Assembly: GCA_026989045.1 (NCBI GenBank)
Contig: JALSJY010000117.1
Location: 1-18,317 of the forward strand
DNA length: 18,317 nt
Source: Hyphomicrobiales bacterium
GTDB lineage: Bacteria; Pseudomonadota; Alphaproteobacteria; Rhizobiales; Devosiaceae
Direction of reading: 5' to 3'
Shown here in pieces: positions 7,648 through 14,946 of the stretch (its first letter is position 1; every line of letters starts with the position of its first letter). The translations under genes and the position numbers were made by a program. The notes beneath the pieces were generated by a model that saw nothing but the letters and a program-made list of their open reading frames with translations, did not search any database and had not been told where the DNA came from.

Positions 7648-7678
7648 TTGGCTCAAATTATTATTTAAATCGAGCCAA
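7648..7678. repeat. Inverted repeat in the tolC-popZ gap
   Basis: TTGGCTC (7648-7654) and GAGCCAA (7672-7678) form a perfect 7-bp inverted repeat around an AT-rich 17-base spacer, about 75 bases upstream of the PopZ-like start. No T-run follows on the minus strand, so it does not look like a tolC terminator. It could be an operator or simply chance. The remaining bases of this 278-base gap are AT-rich and show no gene. Confidence 0.35.
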
Positions 7679-7850
7679 CAAATAAAATATCCACAACATC
7701 TGATTCGATAAATAAGTTTAACAATGATTATTGAAAATGCGAAACGAAACAATGAAATTTATGTAATTTTATATGTAAACGGCAAAAAAATACCTATAAA
7801 ACAAGCATTGGTTGGCATTTATCTAATATTTACTCAACATTTAGTTGGTT

Positions 7851-9206
7851 TTAATTAGTTAACGCACGCAAATCCTGCCAGACATCTTCAACTTTTTTCG
7901 CATAGCCTGCCCCAGTTCTTACCTCTACTCTAAGCCCTAAATCAGATGCAGACAAACGACCTGAAGCCGACAAAAGAGAAAAAGAAGCCACTAACTTACT
8001 GGTTGTTGCGCTAATTTCTGCTTCTCTAGCTGAGGTTAACTCAGCGCGGGCATTTAACACATCCAATGTTGTCTTTTGCCCAACATTTCGCTCCTCAATC
8101 ACACCTTGTAAAACCTGATTACTTGAATAGACAGCCGAACGTGCTGCATCAATTTGTGCCTGTCCATTTTGCACCCCACTCCAAGAGGAAACCACAGCCG
8201 CTCTTACTTGATCTCGTGCATTTAACACGTCTATTTCGCTTTTAATCTGGTTAAGATTAGCTTTACGAACAGAAGCGCCCATTGCTCCACCTTGATAAAT
8301 TGGCACATTAAGTGAAATTTTTACTGTAGCACTTGGTGTGGTTGTCCCAGTTGTAAAACTATGCGATCCACCAATATTGCCAATCAGTTGCAGTGTTGGC
8401 CCAAAAGCCGCCTTTGCGACATCTGATGCTGACTGGGCAGCTCTTAATTGTGCTTTTGCAGAAAGAATTGCAGGGTGTAATCTATCAGCCTGATTTTGTG
8501 CATCGTCCATTGAGCGAGGAAGCAGCCCAGCAAAGTCATAAGAAAGGCTAAGATTTTGTGGTTTGTGCCCAACCCAACGCTGATAAGAGGCTTGAGCAGA
8601 TTTCAAATTATTTATTGCAGATTTATAAGAGGCAATACCTTGCGCTAATCTAGTTTCAGCCTGAGCGACAGAAGTTTTTGTGCCAGTGCCAATTTGCAAA
8701 CGATCTTTTGCTGAGCGAACCTGAGCCTGATAAAAGGCCACATTATCTGCGCGCAATTGAACAAATTTAGTTTCGCGCACAACATCAAGATAAGACGTGG
8801 CAGCAGAAAGCAATACGTTTTGTATGGAATTGCGCAATGAATGAGAAGCAACCTCAGTATAGGCGCGAGCCTGCTCAACTTGTGCATCGGTTCTTAAGTT
8901 ATCAAACAGAACTTGAGAATAAGACAATCCAATTGAGCCAGAAACAGGCGTGCTCACCACTCCAGAACTAGCAACCCAAGAGTGAGATAGATCCGCTGAG
9001 GCGTTTATTGAAGGCAGTTTGCCTGCTTTGCGGATTGCTATATCCTCAGCAGAGGCTTTAACACTTAACAAAGCCGCTGCGATTTGCGGATTATTAACAT
9101 AAGTAGCCTCAAGCGCCTCTTGCAGAGTTTCTGCTTTAGCTACACTAGAAACCGCAACCAAAAAAAACGCCGCAATATATGTTTTTGATAAAAATTTTCT
9201 TGTCAT
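7851..9206 (-). CDS. tolC: TolC-family outer-membrane channel protein
   Basis: A 451-residue outer-membrane efflux protein. It has an N-terminal signal peptide (hydrophobic YIAAFFLVAVSSV, likely cut after AKA before ETLQEAL). Two internally similar halves follow with the long alanine- and glutamine-rich helices of the family, for example ETLQEALEATYVNNPQIAAA and the late block VGQKTTLDVLNARAELTSAR. Family role: a trimeric barrel-and-tunnel exit duct used by type I secretion systems and tripartite efflux pumps. No inner-membrane pump or adaptor is next to it, so it probably serves several partners. The ATG at 9206-9204 is chosen because GGAGAG precedes it by six bases; the frame extends two codons further to a TTG. 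A palindrome and a possible promoter lie just upstream. Confidence 0.92.
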   Translation of the reverse strand: MTRKFLSKTYIAAFFLVAVSSVAKAETLQEALEATYVNNPQIAAALLSVKASAEDIAIRKAGKLPSINASADLSHSWVASSGVVSTPVSGSIGLSYSQVLFDNLRTDAQVEQARAYTEVASHSLRNSIQNVLLSAATSYLDVVRETKFVQLRADNVAFYQAQVRSAKDRLQIGTGTKTSVAQAETRLAQGIASYKSAINNLKSAQASYQRWVGHKPQNLSLSYDFAGLLPRSMDDAQNQADRLHPAILSAKAQLRAAQSASDVAKAAFGPTLQLIGNIGGSHSFTTGTTTPSATVKISLNVPIYQGGAMGASVRKANLNQIKSEIDVLNARDQVRAAVVSSWSGVQNGQAQIDAARSAVYSSNQVLQGVIEERNVGQKTTLDVLNARAELTSAREAEISATTSKLVASFSLLSASGRLSASDLGLRVEVRTGAGYAKKVEDVWQDLRALTN

Positions 9207-9269
9207 ACTCAACTCTCCAAGGCACCTATATATATGCTTCTTTAGATAGAAGTCACAATAGCGCTAACA

Positions 9270-9287
9270 AGATGATTTAAATCATCT
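9270..9287. promoter_or_regulatory. 18-bp perfect palindrome upstream of tolC
   Basis: AGATGATTTAAATCATCT is identical to its own reverse complement and lies 63 bases before the tolC ATG. It is symmetric, has no loop and sits directly downstream of the candidate promoter, as an operator for a dimeric repressor would. The protein that binds it cannot be inferred from the sequence. Confidence 0.45.
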
Positions 9288-9293
9288 GTGGAA

Positions 9294-9321
9294 AATTTAT
9301 TAATCGGTGACAGATTTGCAA
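9294..9321 (-). promoter_or_regulatory. Possible promoter for tolC
   Basis: On the minus strand TTGCAA (9321-9316), a 16-base spacer and TAAATT (9299-9294) resemble a sigma-70 promoter (4 of 6 bases in each hexamer). Its predicted transcription start falls at about the edge of the 18-bp palindrome. The match is moderate. Confidence 0.35.
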
Positions 9322-9363
9322 CAGATTAAGTGAAATCACATATCGTTTTACTAATTCTAGACT

Positions 9364-10023
9364 CTAAAGTGCGAATTGCGCTCTATCTTGACCTAAAGAG
9401 AGTGATGGAATTTTTACATCAAACCCTATTCTTTGAGAAACATCCTTGCCAGACTTAACAAATACACTGGCCTTACCAATTGCACCATCTTTAATAACTG
9501 CAACTAAACGCCCGCCGTCTCGCAATTGAGATAACAACGCTGATGGCACGCTATCAACCTCTCCCTCAATTAAAATTAAATCAAAGGGCGCTTCTGATGG
9601 CACGCCTTTTGAAAGGTCTTTTGTTAAAACTGCACTATTTCCGATATTTAAGTCTGCCAAAACACTCTCAGCTTTCTTTACAAGCTCTTCATCATCTTCA
9701 ATACCAAAAACAGCGCTACAAAGGCCTGATAGCACCGCAACAGAATACCCTGTGCCGCAACCAACTAATAGTATAATCTCATTTTGTTTCACATCAGCCA
9801 ATTGAGCAAGGCGAGCAAATGAAGCCGGCGACATCAAATAACGCCCAGATTCTGATAATTTATGATCTGAATCACAATAACTAAGGCTTACTCTGTTTTC
9901 TGGAACAAATTTTTCGCGAGGTATTTTCCCCAAACTATCCAGCAGAGCATAATTGGTAACTCCAACAGGACGAATTTGATTGTCGACCATTATTTTTCGT
10001 GCTTTTGCAAAATCCTCTTTCAC
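9364..10023 (-). CDS. Pcm-like SAM-dependent methyltransferase
   Basis: A 219-residue protein of the protein-L-isoaspartate O-methyltransferase family as usually annotated beside tolC in rhizobia. It has the N-terminal MVDNQIRPVGVTNYALLDSL block, the IPREKFVPE stretch, and the SAM-binding glycine loop LLVGCGTGYSVAVLS (VGCGTG at residues 87-92) followed by GIEDDEEL. Genuine Pcm enzymes carry a QTISQP-type segment that forms the isoaspartate active site; here the corresponding stretch reads GRYLMSPASFARLAQL. The repair activity is therefore uncertain and another methyl acceptor is possible. The start is taken as the GTG at 10023-10021, since AGGTGAG precedes it by five bases. The GTG three codons upstream lies inside that signal. 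It is followed 157 bases later by tolC. Confidence 0.75.
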   Translation of the reverse strand: MKEDFAKARKIMVDNQIRPVGVTNYALLDSLGKIPREKFVPENRVSLSYCDSDHKLSESGRYLMSPASFARLAQLADVKQNEIILLVGCGTGYSVAVLSGLCSAVFGIEDDEELVKKAESVLADLNIGNSAVLTKDLSKGVPSEAPFDLILIEGEVDSVPSALLSQLRDGGRLVAVIKDGAIGKASVFVKSGKDVSQRIGFDVKIPSLSLGQDRAQFAL

Positions 10024-10151
10024 GAAACTCACCTTTTGTTAGTTTTATTCTTGATTGCTAAATATCCCCAACATGGTCAAGTTGCAAGAGCAATATGTTA
10101 ACTTATTTATTATTATATACCAGCTTATAATGATAGTATTAAAATACTAGC

Positions 10152-10180
10152 TTGAAATTATGAAATAACTTAAATACAAC
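10152..10180 (+). promoter_or_regulatory. Likely promoter of tRNA-Cys
   Basis: TTGAAA (10152-10157), a 17-base spacer and TACAAC (10175-10180) match the sigma-70 hexamers at 5 and 4 of 6 bases. The predicted start is about 10 bases before the mature tRNA, a normal distance. Confidence 0.45.
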
Positions 10181-10196
10181 ACCAATCTATCAATGA

Positions 10197-10270
10197 GGCC
10201 ACGTGGCGGAGTGGTTACGCAGCGGATTGCAAATCCGTCTACTCCGGTTCGATTCCGGACGTGGCCTCCA
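10197..10270 (+). tRNA. tRNA-Cys (anticodon GCA)
   Basis: The acceptor arm GGCCACG pairs with CGTGGCC, followed by T and an encoded CCA. The anticodon loop TTGCAAA puts GCA at 10229-10231, flanked by T and A as required. The T-arm shows GGTTCGATTCC. There is no long variable arm. I find no second copy of the tRNA 3' end in the window, so there is no sign of an integrated element using it as an attachment site. Confidence 0.97.
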
Positions 10271-10410
10271 TTCTTTTATTCTTGTCGCCGTTGGTCGCTT
10301 GCGCTCCCGTCCCCGACACCCCCGCCTTTATTATATCTCGCGGGGCGCACCGAAATTAGCATGACGAGCCAAAATGAAACGAAATTTCTCGGCCGCCTTT
10401 GTAATCATCA

Positions 10411-10490
10411 ATAAAAGCGTGGCAATCTATAAACTTTAAGTTGTTCACTGCGGTCTGGATTGCTTCGTCGCTTCGCTCCTCGCAAAGACA
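10411..10490. repeat. Degenerate dispersed palindromic repeat element
   Basis: The right part contains GATTGCTTCGTCGCTTCGCT followed by CCTCGCAAAGACA. It closely resembles a repeat core (GATTGCTTCGTCGCTTCGCTCC, ending in CGCAATGAC) that I recall as dispersed in many bacterial genomes. GCAATC (10422-10427) pairs with GATTGC (10458-10463) to form the inner part of the usual palindrome. The outer left arm is missing or decayed, so this is a partial copy. Confidence 0.55.
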
Positions 10491-10531
10491 GGCGCAGAGG
10501 TAGCTCATTATGCCAGTAGGCTAGCTTCAGT

Positions 10532-10542
10532 TCGCAAAGACA
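10532..10542 (+). repeat. Second copy of the repeat end motif
   Basis: TCGCAAAGACA occurs here and also at 10480-10490, where it ends the palindromic repeat. The bases before it (GGCTAGCTTCAGT) could be a more decayed version of the repeat core. Only the 11-base identity is certain. Confidence 0.5.
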
Positions 10543-10567
10543 AATAAAGTAAAACTCCTGAGCTATA

Positions 10568-10596
10568 TTGTTGCTCTGTCTTATTCACTCTATAGT
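10568..10596 (+). promoter_or_regulatory. Possible promoter of the MobA-like gene
   Basis: TTGTTG (10568-10573), a 17-base spacer and TATAGT (10591-10596). The -10 matches at 5 of 6 bases and the -35 only at its first three. The predicted transcription start is about 30 bases before the ATG, leaving room for the ribosome-binding site. Confidence 0.4.
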
Positions 10597-10634
10597 TGGT
10601 CACGTTTCTTACTATTCACTATTTAGGAAAAAAG

Positions 10635-11261
10635 ATGGGTAAACAAATTGCTAGTGTAATTCTTGCAGGTGGCAAGGGAAAGCGGCTTGGCGGGGTTCTT
10701 AAAGCTAATTTGAAAATTGGTAGGGTGAGTCTTTTACAACGAGCAAAAAACTCATTATCTGATTCTAATGGCGAAAGAATAATCTCGACTGGCTCTACAT
10801 CAAAGGAATTTTTTGACCTTAGCCCTAATTGGGTAGCTATAAAAGATTTAGGAAGTGGTGAAATAGAACAAAAAGGTCCACTCGCTGGAATTGTTGCTGG
10901 GGTTGATTATCTAGTTAAAAATAATACAAAATCAGAATTTTTAATGTCTTTAGCTGTTGATAGTGTTTTATTTCCTCCTGAGTTTTATAAGTTGGCATTT
11001 GAGTTGTTAGACAAGGATATTGATGTAGTGATTGCCAAATATGAGGGACAGATATACCCCACCAATGCATTATGGCGGCTTTCCTCTATTAAAGACTTGC
11101 CAAAGCGATTCGATGAAGTCAGCAAATTTGGCATTAAAGGTCTGCTAAAATCATTAAAAGCCATTGAAATGGAAATAAAGTCTGATGATGGATTGGATCC
11201 AAGTCAGAATATCAATGATATTTATGATATAATTGCTTGCACAAAACGGCTAAAAAGCTAA
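10635..11261 (+). CDS. mobA: MobA-like molybdenum cofactor guanylyltransferase
   Basis: A 208-residue nucleotidyltransferase-fold protein. The N-terminus SVILAGGKGKRLGG is the nucleotide-binding loop of the MobA family. GPLAGIVAGVDYL and LAVDSVLFPPEF correspond to the GPLAGI and CDTPFLP-type blocks that hold guanine and magnesium, and the C-terminus DPSQNINDIYDI resembles the NINTPEDL-type block. Family role: MobA links GMP from GTP to molybdopterin to make the bis-MGD cofactor in the cytosol. Oddities: the usual Asp-Lys after the glycine loop reads Leu-Lys (GGVLKANL), and the Cys of CDTP is replaced, so a different NTP-transferase substrate is possible. The ATG at 10635 is chosen because AGGA precedes it by about eight bases. 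The frame runs 13 codons further up to a TTG overlapping the predicted promoter. Transcribed alone between two tRNAs. Confidence 0.7.
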   Translation: MGKQIASVILAGGKGKRLGGVLKANLKIGRVSLLQRAKNSLSDSNGERIISTGSTSKEFFDLSPNWVAIKDLGSGEIEQKGPLAGIVAGVDYLVKNNTKSEFLMSLAVDSVLFPPEFYKLAFELLDKDIDVVIAKYEGQIYPTNALWRLSSIKDLPKRFDEVSKFGIKGLLKSLKAIEMEIKSDDGLDPSQNINDIYDIIACTKRLKS

Positions 11262-11295
11262 AAAATGCACCAACTTGCCCTTCGATGCATTTTTT
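11260..11295 (+). terminator. Intrinsic terminator of the MobA-like gene
   Basis: AAAAAATGCA (11260-11269) and TGCATTTTTT (11286-11295) are perfect complements around a 16-base loop, overlapping the stop codon and ending in a T-run. CTTGCC (11275-11280) in the loop can also pair with GGCAAG (11301-11306), so an alternative fold exists. The stem is AT-rich and thus rather weak. Confidence 0.6.
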
Positions 11296-11367
11296 GGCTT
11301 GGCAAGCGAGAACAAAACCGCTAAATGAAGCTCGCTTTATATGAAAATATAAAAGCCATACCATTGT

Positions 11368-11443
11368 TCCCCGGTAGCTCAGTTGGTAGAGCAGTCGGCT
11401 GTTAACCGACTTGTCGTAAGTTCGAGTCTTACCCGGGGAGCCA
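11368..11443 (+). tRNA. tRNA-Asn (anticodon GTT)
   Basis: The acceptor arm TCCCCGG pairs with CCGGGGA, followed by G and an encoded CCA. The D-arm AGCTCAGTTGGTAGAGC is canonical. The anticodon stem GTCGG/CCGAC holds the loop CTGTTAA, with GTT at 11401-11403. The T-loop is TTCGAGT. It is a complete 76-base tRNA. Confidence 0.97.
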
Positions 11444-11539
11444 ATTTTTAAATATCCAAAAATTTATTGTTTTCTTGCTTTATAAGAAGTTTGATGAAAA
11501 ACTTAACACAATAAATGATGACAAAATTTTGGATTCTTA

Positions 11540-12586
11540 ATGGCTTATCTAAAAAATATTATTGGCGCTATTGGCAATACTCCACTTATTCGTCTTAATC
11601 GTATCTCTGAACTTACGGGTTGTGAAATTTTAGGAAAAGCCGAGTTTTTAAACCCTGGCCAATCTGTAAAAGATCGTGCGGCGCTTTATATTATTCGCGA
11701 TGCAGAAAAGAGCGGTAGGCTAAAACCTGGCGGCACTATTGTTGAAGGAACGGCTGGCAATACTGGCATTGGCCTTAGCATGGTTGCTAATGCTTTGGGT
11801 TATAAAACAGTTATTGTTATTCCTGATACACAATCCCAAGAGAAAAAAGACGCTATTAAGCTATTGGGAGCGCAGTTAGTTGAAGTCCCTGCTGTTCCAT
11901 ATAAAAACCCAAATAATTTTGTAAGATTTTCACAAAGACTAGCAGAAAAACTCAACAAAACCCTTCCTGAGGGAGCGATTTGGGCAAATCAATTTGATAA
12001 TATAGCAAACAGGGCAGCACATGAAGAAACAACTGGCCCTGAAATTTATCAGCAATTAGAAGGTAAAATTGATGGTTTTATCTGCTCGGTTGGCTCTGGC
12101 GGCACACTTAGCGGTGTAACGAGCGCCCTTAGATCACGAAATAAAGACATTAAAATTGGCATTGCAGATCCAAAAGGTGCAGCGCTATATAGCTATTATG
12201 CCAAAGGAGAATTAAGCTCTAGCGGCTCATCAATTGCTGAGGGAATTGGCCAAGGGCGCATTACAAAAAATCTTGAAGGCCTATCAGTTGACTATGCCTA
12301 TCAAATTTCTGATCAAAGCGCCCTGCCCTATATTTTTGATTTAATTGAACATGAAGGAATATGCCTTGGGGGTTCAAGCGCAATCAATATTGCAGGCGCT
12401 GTTGCAATGGCTAACGAAATGGGAGCAGGAAATACTATTGTTACGATGCTTTGCGATTATGGCAATCGTTATCAATCCAAGCTATTTAACAAAGAGTTTT
12501 TGGAATCAAAAAACCTGCCAGTGCCAGCATGGCTAAAGAACGACAAACCTGTTAGTCTTGAGGGAATATTTATTACAGAGGAATAG
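11540..12586 (+). CDS. cysK: Cysteine synthase (O-acetylserine sulfhydrylase), CysK family
   Basis: A PLP enzyme of 348 residues that makes L-cysteine from O-acetylserine and sulfide in the cytosol. The PLP lysine is K44 in NPGQSVKDRAA. The substrate loop is EGTAGNTGIGL (TAGNTG at 71-76, with Ala where many CysK have Ser). The phosphate-binding loop is GSGGT at 185-189, and the GGSSAINIAGA block near the C-terminal third contacts the cofactor ring. This matches the subfamily annotated as cysteine synthase A in rhizobia, somewhat longer than E. coli CysK; it also resembles cystathionine beta-synthase catalytic cores, which is the main alternative. The ribosome-binding site is weak (GGA six bases before ATG). 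The 96 bases after tRNA-Asn show no clear promoter. The next gene starts four bases after its stop. Confidence 0.92.
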   Translation: MAYLKNIIGAIGNTPLIRLNRISELTGCEILGKAEFLNPGQSVKDRAALYIIRDAEKSGRLKPGGTIVEGTAGNTGIGLSMVANALGYKTVIVIPDTQSQEKKDAIKLLGAQLVEVPAVPYKNPNNFVRFSQRLAEKLNKTLPEGAIWANQFDNIANRAAHEETTGPEIYQQLEGKIDGFICSVGSGGTLSGVTSALRSRNKDIKIGIADPKGAALYSYYAKGELSSSGSSIAEGIGQGRITKNLEGLSVDYAYQISDQSALPYIFDLIEHEGICLGGSSAINIAGAVAMANEMGAGNTIVTMLCDYGNRYQSKLFNKEFLESKNLPVPAWLKNDKPVSLEGIFITEE

Positions 12587-12590
12587 ATAT

Positions 12591-14030
12591 TTGTTCGAAA
12601 TATATTTCAATTTAATTGAAGATTCTCGCATTTTAGCTGCTTTATTTATCATGTTATATGCGCTAGCGGCGGTTTGTGCTATTCGCGAGTTGATGACTTC
12701 TCGCACCGCACAGGGAACAATCGCTTGGCTGTTATCATTGATATTCTTGCCATTTCCTACAGCATTTTTATATCTTGCATTTGGCTGGAAATATATGGGT
12801 GACTATGCTGCTTTGCAGGCTTTTAGCGGGCGTAAAAACCGCGCAAAAAGAGTACGCGAAATGGGCATTGCCGATGAAATAACTAGCTCTGAGTGGCCAG
12901 TATTATCTAATATTACGCAAATGCCATTTTTAGGAGGCAATAAATCTGAATTGTTAATAGATGGCCAAGCAACTTTTGATTCTATTTTTGCTGGTATTTG
13001 TGAAGCTAAAAGTATAATTTTAGTACAATTTTATACTATTAAATCTGATAAATTAGGTAATAGGCTTGCGCAGATTTTGATCGAAAAAGCAAAAGCTGGC
13101 TTAAATGTCATGGTGATTTATGATGACATTGGCTCTTCTAAATTAAGTAAAAGCTATATTTCTGCTCTAAAACAAGCAGGCGTAAAAGTTAACGCCTTTA
13201 ATCAGCAACATAAATTCCTACGTATTTATGGGCCCATGAGAATAAATTATCGCAACCACCGAAAAATCGTAGTGGTGGATAATAAAAAAGCATGGGTTGG
13301 CGGGCATAATATTTCGGTTGATTATCTTGGTGAAAATCCAAAATTTGGCCATTGGCGAGATACCCATGTCTGTGTTCATGGGCCAGCTGCTTTGTCTTGT
13401 GCATTAGTATTTCGTGAGGACTGGGAGTGGGCAACAGGAGAAAAGCTTAACTTTGGATTGCCAGAAATTGAAAAACCAAGAGATGAAACGGTTTTGGTTA
13501 TGCCAACAGGGCCTGCCGATAAGTTAGAGGATTGTGCGATTGCCTTTAGCGAAGTAATTTCGCGCGCAAGGAAACGCCTATGGATTGTTAGCCCATATTT
13601 TGTGCCAGGAGTTGACGTGCAAACAGCGCTTTATGGTGCCGCTTTGCGTGGTGTTGAAATTCGCATTTTGCTCCCTGAAAAAGCCGATCATACATTGGTT
13701 TGGTTAGCAAGCTACGCCCATGCAGATAAAATGCTCGAGCACGGCATTCCTATTTATCGGTATAATAAAGGATTTTTACATCAAAAAATAATTTTAATTG
13801 ATGATGAAATAGCTGGAGTAGGCACAGTAAATTTTGATAATAGATCCTTTTCAATAAATTTTGAGGTAACTTTATGGTTTACTCATAAAAGAATGATTGC
13901 AAATATTGAGAAAATGTTGATTGACGATTTTTCACAATCTAGCGCAACTACTAGAGACGAGCTAAAAAAACGTCCGCTTTGGTTTAGAATAGCTGCACAA
14001 TTTGCTCGGCTATTCTCTCCTACTTTATAG
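12591..14030 (+). CDS. cls: Cardiolipin synthase, phospholipase D family
   Basis: A membrane enzyme of about 479 residues that joins two phosphatidylglycerol molecules into cardiolipin. Two N-terminal membrane helices (ILAALFIMLYALAAVCAI and IAWLLSLIFLPFPTAFLYL) precede two phospholipase-D active-site motifs. The first has H223, K225 and D230 (NHRKIVVVD, followed by GGHN). The second has H397, K399 and D404 (HQKIILIDD, followed by GTVNFDNRS). Both are complete, so it should be active. The start is taken as TTG at 12591, because GAGGAA, overlapping the cysK stop codon, stands seven bases before it. The frame extends 11 codons into cysK to another TTG without such a signal. The four-base gap to cysK implies coupled translation in one operon. 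Confidence 0.92.
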   Translation: MFEIYFNLIEDSRILAALFIMLYALAAVCAIRELMTSRTAQGTIAWLLSLIFLPFPTAFLYLAFGWKYMGDYAALQAFSGRKNRAKRVREMGIADEITSSEWPVLSNITQMPFLGGNKSELLIDGQATFDSIFAGICEAKSIILVQFYTIKSDKLGNRLAQILIEKAKAGLNVMVIYDDIGSSKLSKSYISALKQAGVKVNAFNQQHKFLRIYGPMRINYRNHRKIVVVDNKKAWVGGHNISVDYLGENPKFGHWRDTHVCVHGPAALSCALVFREDWEWATGEKLNFGLPEIEKPRDETVLVMPTGPADKLEDCAIAFSEVISRARKRLWIVSPYFVPGVDVQTALYGAALRGVEIRILLPEKADHTLVWLASYAHADKMLEHGIPIYRYNKGFLHQKIILIDDEIAGVGTVNFDNRSFSINFEVTLWFTHKRMIANIEKMLIDDFSQSSATTRDELKKRPLWFRIAAQFARLFSPTL

Positions 14031-14078
14031 GGCATATAAGAGATGTAATTCAAATAGTTAAAAGGTTTTTTAAAAAAA

Positions 14079-14945
14079 ATGAATCAAATAAATAACCCTT
14101 TCATTACTCCAAAATATCTAGCTAATCACCTTAATGATGAAGATATAAAAATTATTGATGCCTCTTGGTATCTGCCCAATATGGCACGCAATGCACACAA
14201 AGAATATTTGCAAAAACATATCCCAAATGCTGTTTATTTTAACCTAGATAAAATTGCTGATCGCACGAGTAATTTGCCTCATATGATTGCAAGTGAAGAA
14301 CAGTTTTCAAGGCAGGTTGGAGAGATGGGAATTTCTCATAAAAATAGAATTGTCATTTATGATAATGTTGGAATTTTTTCATCGGCCAGAGTGTGGTGGA
14401 ACTTTAGAATTATGGGAGCAAAAAATGTTTATATTTTAGCTGGCGGACTGACAAGATGGGAGGAGGAAGGCTTTGAGATGCAAGGGGGCAATATAGGAAT
14501 AAAGCCAAATACATTTGAAGCAAAACTGCAATCTGAGTATATTTACACAGCTTTTAAAATTACAAAACTATTAAAAAATGAAACAAATCAAGTCCAGATA
14601 GTTGATATGCGCCCAAGGGATAGATTTATGGGTGAGGCTGATGAGCCTAGAATTGGGCTAAGAAGAGGACATATTCCTTATTCAAAAAATCTACCATTTG
14701 CAGACTTAATTGAGAATGGTGAAATTATTTCTAAAGAGGCATTTTTTACTAGACTTAAAGAAGCTGAAATTAACCCAAATAAACCTATTGTAAGCACTTG
14801 TGGCTCTGGTGTTACTGCTACAATATTAAATCTCGCCCTAGCCACTCACGGTATTGATAATATGGCAGTATATGATGGCTCTTGGGCGCAATGGGGATCG
14901 CTTCAAGGAGTGCCAATTGTCAACCCAGCCAATAAAAAAGCCTAG
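14079..14945 (+). CDS. sseA: 3-mercaptopyruvate sulfurtransferase
   Basis: A 288-residue protein with two rhodanese domains: an inactive N-terminal one (VWWNFRIMGAKNVYILAGGL) and an active C-terminal one with catalytic C241 in CGSGVTA. CGSGV distinguishes mercaptopyruvate sulfurtransferases from thiosulfate sulfurtransferases. The reaction moves sulfur from 3-mercaptopyruvate, the keto form of cysteine, to a thiol or cyanide in the cytosol. It fits with the cysteine synthase two genes upstream on the same strand. A poor Shine-Dalgarno (AAGG about 14 bases before the ATG, then an A-rich run) suggests modest translation. The 48 bases after the cardiolipin synthase gene hold no clear promoter or terminator. 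Its stop is one base from the stop of the convergent AapJ-like gene. Confidence 0.93.
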   Translation: MNQINNPFITPKYLANHLNDEDIKIIDASWYLPNMARNAHKEYLQKHIPNAVYFNLDKIADRTSNLPHMIASEEQFSRQVGEMGISHKNRIVIYDNVGIFSSARVWWNFRIMGAKNVYILAGGLTRWEEEGFEMQGGNIGIKPNTFEAKLQSEYIYTAFKITKLLKNETNQVQIVDMRPRDRFMGEADEPRIGLRRGHIPYSKNLPFADLIENGEIISKEAFFTRLKEAEINPNKPIVSTCGSGVTATILNLALATHGIDNMAVYDGSWAQWGSLQGVPIVNPANKKA

Positions 14946-14946
14946 T

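Larger units (their letters stand above)
10271..10634. other. Gene-poor gap with repeat remnants
   Basis: These 364 bases hold no credible gene. The first part (about 10280-10400) is more GC-rich than its surroundings. It includes an inverted repeat, CCCCGC (10320-10325) with GCGGGG (10340-10345), and a GGTCGCTTGCGCTCC stretch that resembles a decayed version of the repeat core further on. The middle holds the dispersed-repeat-like element described separately. The end is AT-rich and carries the likely promoter of the MobA-like gene. No clear tRNA terminator with a T-run is seen. Confidence 0.6.

Noticed and set aside
7573..7850. Search for a CtrA-type site (TTAA-N7-TTAA) upstream of the PopZ-like gene
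   Set aside because: The only near match (TTAA-N7-TTAG) runs into the Shine-Dalgarno sequence, and such matches are common in DNA this AT-rich.
4090..9296. Possible replication origin from scattered DnaA-like boxes
   Set aside because: One exact and two near-match boxes are spread over 5 kb among housekeeping genes, with no cluster, AT-rich unwinding block or dnaA/hemE-type neighbours.
10193..10414. 73-codon plus-strand frame across tRNA-Cys
   Set aside because: It reads straight through the tRNA gene into the repeat-rich gap, and its sequence is translated tRNA and repeat.
10197..11443. Genomic island between tRNA-Cys and tRNA-Asn
   Set aside because: No integrase, no duplicated tRNA 3' end and no mobile genes. 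Only a MobA-like gene and repeat remnants lie between.
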